From Bacteroidota bacterium (lineage in GTDB: Bacteria > Bacteroidota > Ignavibacteria > UBA10030 > BY39), in the NCBI GenBank assembly GCA_018830765.1, contig JAHJRJ010000179.1, forward strand, positions 1 to 7,238: a DNA stretch of 7,238 bases. The letters run 5' to 3'. Below the pieces are notes generated by a model that did not search any database, was not told the origin of the DNA, and worked only from the letters and a program-made list of their open reading frames with translations. This document shows positions 1 through 4,381 of this stretch, piece by piece. Both the position numbers and the translations under genes were made by a program. Positions within the stretch are counted from its first letter, which is position 1. Every line of letters begins with the position of its first letter.

Positions 1-6
1 AAGAGT

Positions 7-30
7 TTGGAGAATTGGAAAAATGGATAG
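7..30 (+). repeat. Dispersed TTGGAG...ATGGATA repeat, copy 1
   Basis: This 24-base purine-rich stretch aligns without gaps to 2533-2556, matching at 20 of 24 positions by eye. Both copies lie outside genes. The second fills the spacer between the outer membrane factor and the adaptor gene. I read it as a short dispersed intergenic repeat of unknown origin. Low complexity (mostly G, A and T) makes a chance match possible. Confidence 0.35.
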
Positions 31-49
31 TTGGAGTGCTAGATTTTTG

Positions 50-75
50 GTCAACGACTCTGACGAGTCTTTGAC
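50..75. repeat. Imperfect palindrome with 11-base arms
   Basis: The arms are GTCAACGACTC (50-60) and GAGTCTTTGAC (65-75), separated by TGAC, with one mismatch. GAGTC (65-69) can instead pair with GACTC (73-77) across a TTT loop, so two mutually exclusive hairpins are possible. No U-tract follows on either strand, so a simple intrinsic terminator is not supported. It may be a dispersed palindromic repeat or a bidirectional structure at the end of decayed genes. Confidence 0.5.
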
Positions 76-147
76 TCGTAGAGATTAATGGGGAATCAGT
101 ATAACTTTTAATCAATTTCTAAGCAACTAATTTCTTTATAGTTATCG

Positions 148-225
148 TCATCGATAAAATGTTTTAATCGTTGACTCGCTCTCGTATTTCCAGACTTTAA
201 TAAAATCTTCGATCGTTCGATACAT
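148..225 (-). pseudogene. DinB-family N-terminal stub (decayed)
   Basis: On the minus strand an ATG at 225-223 follows an AAGGAG ribosome binding site and opens 25 codons beginning MYRTIEDFIKVWKYESEST, then stops at TGA (150-148). From memory, the YRTIEDF...WKYESESTLK pattern matches the start of DinB-like four-helix-bundle proteins, which are usually about 150-170 residues. Only the first helix is recognisable. The rest of the bundle, including its metal-binding histidines, is not visible downstream towards position 1. The good start signal with almost no gene behind it suggests a 3' deletion. It could also be a chance or independent small peptide. The family call rests on about 22 residues. 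Confidence 0.42.
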
Positions 226-352
226 ATATTCTCCTTTTGTTTGTTTGAATGATAATAAAATTTGAGTAGTAAAACAATATTCACAACTAATTACCCTTCC
301 GTGTGGATTTTTGATGGGTTAATTCGAGGTGTTGACAGTCGACAATTTACTT

Positions 353-496
353 TCTATATTTTACGTAGAATATATTATACCCTCTTTGCCAGGGTGTATT
401 ACTTACGGAGATACAATCGAAGAAGCAATAGAGTTGGCAAAGGAAGCAATCGGTTTATATAGGGAGTCATCATATTTTCTATCATTACGAATCTAA
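353..496 (+). pseudogene. hicB: HicB-like antitoxin remnant
   Basis: In the frame of 353, codons from about 359 to 460 read FYVEYIIPSLPGC followed by ITYGDTIEEAIELAKEAI. This is the characteristic HicB N-terminal pattern: a beta strand, PxLPGC, a G-(D/E)-T turn, then a helix of EEA.E.AKEAI. HicB antitoxins bind and neutralise the HicA mRNA-interferase toxin and often repress their own operon. No start codon or proper N-terminal strand is seen upstream, where the frame is closed by TAA at 320-322. The frame ends at TAA 494-496 after running into HicA-coding DNA in another frame. The C-terminal DNA-binding or extension part is missing. The locus therefore looks dead, with an internal deletion joining hicB to hicA near 455-465. 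Confidence 0.6.
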
Positions 497-602
497 AAAG
501 CGAGTAGTTGTTCCGTTTCATAAAAAAGATTTGCCAAGAGGAACCTTGTATGAAATATTGAAACAAGCCGGTACCAGTCGCGATGAGTTGATTGATAAAT
601 AA
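432..602 (+). pseudogene. hicA: HicA toxin remnant, C-terminal half
   Basis: The frame from about 462 to the TAA at 600-602 encodes GSHHIFYHYESKKRVVVPFH and then KKDLPRGTLYEILKQAGTSR, a clear match to the second half of HicA (a double-stranded-RBD-like mRNA interferase of about 60-80 residues). The GSHH element contains the catalytic histidine of the family. The N-terminal helix (typically ...EVIKALEKLGF...) is absent. The frame is open only from 432, with no start codon, because 429-431 is TAG. The 5' side is occupied by HicB codons in a different frame. The most economical reading is a hicB-hicA pair that lost the hicB 3' end and the hicA 5' end in one deletion, leaving an untranslatable remnant. 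Confidence 0.68.
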
Positions 603-649
603 TTCAAATTTGGAACTTTTATTTACAATTCGTATGTTAATCAGTGCGT

Positions 650-1060
650 ATGGCAAGATACAACATACATAAAACCCTAATTATCGGATTTACAGCACTA
701 TTTGTCGTGTTTAACGTCGGTTTGCCGGTAATCATCCACACTTGTGAGATGATGAAAACCGCTTCAATCTCCACTTGCGATATGTGTCATATGGAATCAC
801 AGCAAGATAACCAAGCGCGATTTAATCCCTTAACATCTTCTTGCTGCAAAAAAGTTATTGTCGCAGAGCCAAACAAGATTGAGTTTCTCCAAACACAAAA
901 AAATGATCTGTTTTCATCAATCCAACACTCTATTACTCCGACCATCCATTCTTTCGCACTTGATGAACCAACTTCAATAGCACAATTACACAATTTTAAT
1001 CCTCACTCCCCTACTATCTACCAAGACATTCCAATCTTGAATTCTTCACTTCTGATTTAG
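650..1060 (+). CDS. Small secreted Cys/His/Met-rich protein, putative copper-binding
   Basis: This is a 136-residue protein. Residues 1-27 hold a short basic start (MARYNIHK) and a hydrophobic segment (TLIIGFTALFVVFNVGLPVI) that fits a signal peptide or membrane anchor. It is followed by HTCEMM, then CDMCHM and SSCCKK, so His, Cys and Met ligands cluster in the first half. The second half is polar and has no motif I know. The order H.C...CxxC...CC resembles small HYC/CC proteins found beside copper genes in Bacteroidota, except that HTC replaces HYC. A role in periplasmic or outer-surface Cu binding is inference from those ligands and from the efflux genes downstream. I chose ATG 650. A GTG two codons upstream (644) is also in frame, and neither has a clear ribosome binding site. 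It probably belongs to the metal-resistance cluster, though a palindrome-rich gap separates it from the next gene. Confidence 0.72.
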   Translation: MARYNIHKTLIIGFTALFVVFNVGLPVIIHTCEMMKTASISTCDMCHMESQQDNQARFNPLTSSCCKKVIVAEPNKIEFLQTQKNDLFSSIQHSITPTIHSFALDEPTSIAQLHNFNPHSPTIYQDIPILNSSLLI

Positions 1061-1071
1061 ATTTCTAAATC
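1054..1071 (+). terminator. AT-rich hairpin overlapping a stop codon
   Basis: GATTTAG (1054-1060) and CTAAATC (1065-1071) form a perfect 7-bp palindrome with loop ATTT. The TAG stop of the small Cys-rich gene sits in the left arm. The stem is weak and no U-tract follows, so termination is uncertain. It may just stabilise or mark the 3' end. Confidence 0.3.
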
Positions 1072-1121
1072 CCTGTCCGAACGACTGATATTAAGCTATG
1101 CAACGTTCGGTCGGTCGGGCG
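1069..1121 (+). repeat. GC-rich palindromic repeat, intergenic copy A
   Basis: CCGAAC (1077-1082) pairs with GTTCGG (1105-1110), and the right end carries CGGTCGGTCGGGCG. The left 21 bases (1069-1089) align to 6832-6852 inside cusA with only three differences, all transitions. The right ends also match (CGTTC[G/A]G...TCGGGCG), with four extra bases here. Copy A is therefore a second member of the repeat found in the cusA coding region. Its GC content is far above the surrounding AT-rich gap. The function is unknown; a REP-like or MITE-like palindromic unit fits. Confidence 0.6.
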
Positions 1122-1153
1122 AAACTCTAATCCGCTTCTAGCGGACTAAACTC
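1122..1153 (+). repeat. Hairpin flanked by AAACTC direct repeats
   Basis: TCCGCT (1131-1136) and AGCGGA (1140-1145) form a perfect 6-bp stem with loop TCT, extendable by two pairs past one mismatch. Identical AAACTC hexamers flank it (1122-1127 and 1148-1153), as a target-site duplication would. It follows directly on repeat copy A, so the two may be parts of one composite element. It could also serve as a terminator for the upstream gene, though no U-tract follows. Confidence 0.4.
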
Positions 1154-1187
1154 AAATTTCTGATTCGTTAGTTCTGAATTTCATTAT

Positions 1188-1215
1188 TTGAATTTGTTTA
1201 GAGTTTGGATATTAT
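1188..1215 (+). promoter_or_regulatory. Possible sigma70-type promoter for the efflux operon
   Basis: TTGAAT (1188-1193) and TATTAT (1210-1215) are spaced by 16 bases, about 40 bases upstream of the outer membrane factor start. They match the -35 and -10 consensus in 4 and 5 of 6 positions. The region is AT-rich, so such matches are expected by chance. I saw no convincing CueR or CusR operator. Confidence 0.25.
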
Positions 1216-1253
1216 CATTTAGAATTTTTTAAATCATTCATAACAGGCAAAAT

Positions 1254-2507
1254 ATGAAAACCATAATTTGGTTATTACTCATTTTCTTACAATTAAATTT
1301 AATCGCACAAGAGAAGCCGAAACTTATTTTAGAACAACTGATTGATGAGGCGCTCAACAATAACCTCGAACTTCAAGCGTTTTCGGAAACTGTAAAAGCA
1401 TCCGAAGCAAAAATTCCACAGATGCGTTCACTCGATGACCCAGAGCTCACTTTCCGTTTGATGGAAATGCCAGGATTAAAACCAAACGAAGCAATGAATG
1501 CTAACATCGAGTTGATGCAGATGGTACGCTTCCCCACAAAAATATCGACGGAGGCGAGGATAGCAGAATTAGAAGCCAACCGTGCACAACAGCTTTACAA
1601 CGAAAAATCAGTTGAAATAATTATGAAAGCAAAATCGGCTTTTTATGAATTGTGGATGGCTCAACAGAGTTTAGAACTCAATCGGGTAAATTCCGAGTTG
1701 ATGAAACAGTTTTTGCAGATTGCTCAAACGCGTTATGCGGTTGGAAAGATTTCGCAGCAAGACGTTTTGAGAGCGCAAGTCGAAATTGCAAAATTGGAAA
1801 AGGAACGGCTCGGTTTTTCAGAAATGGAAGAAGCCGCACTCGCTATGCTTGCTTCGCTTTTGAATAAAAATATTTCGGATTTTACCGGAACAGCAACCGC
1901 ACCAGATACAATATTTTTCGATTTAGATATTAAACAAATTCAAGTTTACGCATTAAAAAATTGCTCGAAACTCCGAAGCGATTCGCTGATGGTTGAGAAG
2001 GATAAAGCAATGCACAAACTTGCAACACTAGAGTACTTGCCCGATTTCAAAGTCGGAGTTGAATACGTTTCCTCGCCGATTACAGGTTTCCGCGGTTGGA
2101 GTTTACTGGCAGGAGTCTCTCTCCCGTTTTCATTCTGGACTTTAGGTAAAGCCAATGCGCGAGTCGAAGAAGCGTCAGCAAATATTTTAAAATCAACGGC
2201 TATGTATAAAGACGAACGGAATATGCTGCTCTCGAAAGTGCGTGAATATTTTGCAAAGTCGAATTCTTTGAAAAGTCAGTGGGAATTATACCAGAATAAT
2301 ATAATTCCGCTTGCCGAGCGAACTTTACAGGTTACATTAACGAATTACCAAACCGGTCAGACGGATTTCTTAATGCTTTTAGATGCCTACAGGATGCTCG
2401 TGATGGAAAAGATGGAACAAATTATGACGCGTATGAAATTTGAACAAACACTCGCCGACCTTGAAAAAGAAATCGGCTGCAGAGATATTGAAGAAGTACT
2501 AAAATAG
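1254..2507 (+). CDS. TolC-family outer membrane factor (CusC-like)
   Basis: This 417-residue protein has a Sec signal peptide (about 1-19, ending NLIAQ) followed by two tandem outer-membrane-efflux repeats (about 24-205 and 225-410). The first starts with the family pattern LEQLIDEALNNNLELQA. Long helical heptad stretches, such as VEIIMKAKSAFYELWMAQQS and the TRYAVGKISQQDVLRAQVEI region, form the TolC alpha-barrel. The second repeat has the matching TNYQTGQTDFLMLLDAYR signature. Length is normal for the family. It would form the trimeric outer membrane and periplasmic exit duct for the CusBA-type pump encoded downstream. There is no lipobox cysteine, unlike E. coli CusC. The start is the ATG at 1254; the ribosome binding site is weak. 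It ends with TAG, 75 bases before the adaptor gene, so co-transcription is likely. Substrate specificity cannot be read from this gene alone. Confidence 0.9.
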   Translation: MKTIIWLLLIFLQLNLIAQEKPKLILEQLIDEALNNNLELQAFSETVKASEAKIPQMRSLDDPELTFRLMEMPGLKPNEAMNANIELMQMVRFPTKISTEARIAELEANRAQQLYNEKSVEIIMKAKSAFYELWMAQQSLELNRVNSELMKQFLQIAQTRYAVGKISQQDVLRAQVEIAKLEKERLGFSEMEEAALAMLASLLNKNISDFTGTATAPDTIFFDLDIKQIQVYALKNCSKLRSDSLMVEKDKAMHKLATLEYLPDFKVGVEYVSSPITGFRGWSLLAGVSLPFSFWTLGKANARVEEASANILKSTAMYKDERNMLLSKVREYFAKSNSLKSQWELYQNNIIPLAERTLQVTLTNYQTGQTDFLMLLDAYRMLVMEKMEQIMTRMKFEQTLADLEKEIGCRDIEEVLK

Positions 2508-2532
2508 ATTGAATGATTGAGTCATTGCATCA

Positions 2533-2556
2533 TTGGAGCAATGGATAAATGGATAA
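2533..2556 (+). repeat. Dispersed TTGGAG...ATGGATA repeat, copy 2
   Basis: This stretch lies in the 75-base spacer between the outer membrane factor and adaptor genes and matches 7-30 in 20 of 24 positions. The spacer also holds small hairpins (AATGA...TCATT and CATTG...CAATG) and a tandem ATGGATAA unit. It keeps the adaptor frame open upstream of the true start, which can mislead start prediction to 2517. Confidence 0.35.
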
Positions 2557-2570
2557 ATGAAAAAATCAAA

Positions 2571-2576
2571 AAGGAG
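2571..2576 (+). promoter_or_regulatory. Ribosome binding site that fixes the adaptor start
   Basis: AAGGAG lies six bases before ATG 2583. That ATG begins a typical lipoprotein signal peptide, so 2583 is the start rather than the in-frame upstream codon at 2517, whose 22 extra residues are spacer repeat. Confidence 0.8.
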
Positions 2577-2582
2577 ATTTAT

Positions 2583-3299
2583 ATGAAAATAATTTTAATC
2601 ACAATAATAATTTTATCATCACTATTGTTTTATTCGTGTGGAAGTGAGAAGAAATCGGACGCTGATGAACACGGCACACATTCCGAACAAACTGCCAAAG
2701 AATACTACACCTGCCCAATGCATCCATCAGTTGTATCAGACAGGCCAGGTGCTTGCCCGGTGTGCCATATGGATTTAGTCAAGAAATTGGCACAGTTAGA
2801 AGCCTCGGAGACTGAAATTTCGCACCTAGAAGCAGTGAGCCTCTCTCCTACTCAACGAATAATTGCAAACGTTTCAACATCAACCGTTGAACGTCGCGAT
2901 ATAAGTAAAGGCGTAGATGCAGTCGGTGTTGTAGATGTCGCAGAGCCGCTGCAAGCACAAGTAACCGCACGATCCCGTGGCAGAATCGAAAAACTCCACG
3001 TAAACTTCACAGGCGAGATTGTTAAAAAGGGGCAGCAGCTTTTTGAGTTATACAGCCCCGATTTAGTTTCGGCACAGCAAGAACTCATCCTTGCTTCCAA
3101 CACAATCAAGAATATGAAATCTGCTGATGCAATCCAACGAAATTTACTCAATGCAACACGAAGTCGTTTGCGTATTCATTTCGGTCTTACTGAAAGCCAA
3201 ATATCCGAAATCGAACAATCACAAAATATAAAATCATCAATTGCATACCACTCCCCCATCTCAGGAACGGTTTTGTCTAAAAGTATTCAAGAAGGATAG
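2583..3299 (+). pseudogene. cusB: CusB-type membrane fusion lipoprotein, N-terminal part (before in-frame TAG)
   Basis: These 238 codons are the first half of a periplasmic adaptor that would link the RND pump to the outer membrane factor. Residues 1-19 are a lipoprotein signal (hydrophobic run, then FYSC|G), so the protein would be membrane-anchored. Residues 43-66 form a heavy-metal-binding domain, with C44-P-M-H47 and C58-P-V-C61-H62-M63 as likely ligands. The first lipoyl half (about 125-160, with GRIEKLHVNFTGEIVKKGQQ), the alpha-helical hairpin (about 165-215) and the start of the second lipoyl half (YHSPISGTVLSKSIQEG) follow. The frame then hits TAG at codon 239, exactly where homologues usually read G-(Q/M)-Y-V. 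The sequence continues in the same frame without loss at 3300, so this is one gene of 515 codons with one nonsense codon. Truncated here, the product would lack the beta-barrel and could not assemble a pump. Confidence 0.85.
3297..3299 (+). other. In-frame amber codon interrupting the adaptor gene
   Basis: TAG replaces one residue in ...SIQEG-[stop]-YVDEGTFLYQLADLS, a well-conserved second lipoyl motif. No frameshift or missing residues surround it. The genes ending at 1060 and 2507 use TAG as their normal stop, so wholesale amber reassignment is unlikely. A single CAG-to-TAG change, a base-call error or rare readthrough would each explain it. Confidence 0.85.
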
Positions 3300-4130
3300 T
3301 ATGTAGATGAAGGAACGTTTCTCTATCAACTTGCCGATCTTTCTAATGTTTGGATTTATTTAGATGTGTATGAAAAAGATATCAAGGATGTTAAACTGAA
3401 TCAGTCAGTTAAAATTATTTCCGAAGCGTATCCGAATGAGATTTTTTCCAGCAAAGTTACATTTATTGACCCCTCAATAAATCCTGAGACGCGGACCATC
3501 AGAGTGCGGACAGAATTTAAAAATCCCAATGGTAAACTCAAACCACAAATGTATGTTAAAGCATCGATTCTTGAAGTCACCAAAAAAGCACTAACAATTC
3601 CTGCATCGTCAGTGATACATACAGGGAAAAGAAATGTTGTGTGGGTGGAAGTTAAAGAAAATACATTCGAACCTCGCGATGTTAAATTAGGCATTGATGA
3701 TGGTTCTTACGTGGAAGTAATCAGCGGACTCAATGAAGGCGAATTTGTAGTAGTTACCGGTGGTTATCTTATTGATTCTGAAAGCCAGCTCCAACAGCCG
3801 GCTTCTGCAGGCGTTCATCAGCACGGTTCAGGTGCAGGCAGCACAACAACGATGAGTGCCGAAGAGATGGCAACTACTGTAAAGATCATTGTTGATGGCA
3901 CATACAAGCCGGATGTCATTCACGCGAAGAAAGGACAAAAACTAACAATCTACTTCGAACGCCACGATGAATCAAAATGCACTGAAGAAGTTGTGTTCAA
4001 AGATTTTAACATCCGTAAAATGCTGCCGTCACATAAAATTACAAAGATTGAGATTACGCCGAAAGAAACCGGTGAGTTCCGATTCACCTGCGGAATGGAA
4101 ATGCTTGAGGGAAAGTTGGTTGTAGAATAA
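3300..4130 (+). pseudogene. cusB: CusB-type adaptor, C-terminal part with fused cupredoxin domain
   Basis: This is the same frame continued after the amber codon. It completes the lipoyl domain (YVDEGTFLYQLADLS, then VWIYLDVYEKD), the beta-barrel (SVKIISEAYPNEIF to YVKASI) and the membrane-proximal domain (ALTIPASSVIHTGKRNVVWV to YLIDSESQ). A His/Gly/Ser/Thr linker (HQHGSGAGSTTT) leads to a C-terminal domain of about 85 residues (codons 428-515). That domain resembles a cupredoxin, with H461, C466 and the closing FTCGMEMLEGKLVV signature (C503, M505, M507) as likely copper ligands. E. coli CusB lacks this tail. The only in-frame restart seen is GTG 3366, which has no ribosome binding site and would begin inside the lipoyl/barrel region, so separate translation is doubtful. 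The conserved sequence on both sides of the stop suggests the interruption is recent, an error or read through. Confidence 0.85.
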
Positions 4131-4154
4131 TAGATATACAAACTTTGACAAACA

Positions 4155-4293
4155 CTTTGCGATCTTTGCGGTTCTTGGCGACCTTTGCGTGAAAAAATAC
4201 GTTGCAAAACCGAAGTTCAAACTCTTTGTAAACTTTGGTCAGAAAACTGATTTAAAAAATATTTCACGCAAAGAACGCAAAGAATTCGCAAAG
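4155..4293. repeat. Large inverted CTTTGCG-type repeat between adaptor and pump genes
   Basis: The left arm (4155-4194) is a run of CTTTGCG/TCTTTGCGG/CTTTGCGTGAAA units. The right arm (4262-4293) is the reverse complement of the same units. CTTTGCGTGAAA (4183-4194) pairs perfectly over 12 bases with TTTCACGCAAAG (4262-4273), and the outer units pair with small bulges. Inside, ACCGAAGTT (4209-4217) pairs with AACTTTGGT (4231-4239) with one G-U pair, giving a nested hairpin. This accounts for most of the 247-base gap between 4131 and 4377, where I see no gene. CTTTGCG-type repeats occur as dispersed intergenic elements in many environmental genomes. The arrangement fits a MITE-like element, or a structure that lowers expression of cusA relative to upstream genes. 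Confidence 0.65.
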
Positions 4294-4366
4294 CGCGCTA
4301 AGATTAGAACGTGCGTCAACTATGTTTATTAATAAGTTTGCTTTAAAAAATAATAATTGTAACATA

Positions 4367-4381
4367 ATGGCAATTTTATGA
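4367..4381 (+). promoter_or_regulatory. Four-codon leader overlapping the cusA start
   Basis: ATG GCA ATT TTA TGA ends in an ATGA overlap with the cusA start at 4378. No Shine-Dalgarno motif precedes cusA. Such an overlap could couple cusA initiation to a terminating ribosome, but a reading frame this short arises easily by chance. Confidence 0.15.

Noticed and set aside
262..462. Open frame of 66 codons with a TTG start
   Set aside because: It overlaps the HicB remnant in another frame. Its translation is rich in Arg/Tyr/Ile with no domain-like pattern, and no ribosome binding site precedes it.
399..656. 85-codon minus-strand frame
   Set aside because: It is antisense to the clear HicB/HicA remnants and has no recognisable motif.
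2517..2582. Upstream extension of the adaptor frame to 2517
   Set aside because: The extra 22 residues come from the spacer repeat. ATG 2583 has AAGGAG six bases upstream and begins a standard lipoprotein signal.
3297..3299. Genome-wide reassignment of TAG or a selenocysteine/pyrrolysine-like site
   Set aside because: Neighbouring genes at 1060 and 2507 end with TAG at sensible positions, and homologues have no special residue at this site.
3366..4130. Independent gene starting at GTG 3366
   Set aside because: It starts in the middle of a conserved adaptor domain, lacks a ribosome binding site, and the same frame is open back to the TAG at 3297.
4155..4293. CRISPR array
   Set aside because: The repeats are short and irregular, lie in two opposite orientations, and have no unique spacers of constant length.
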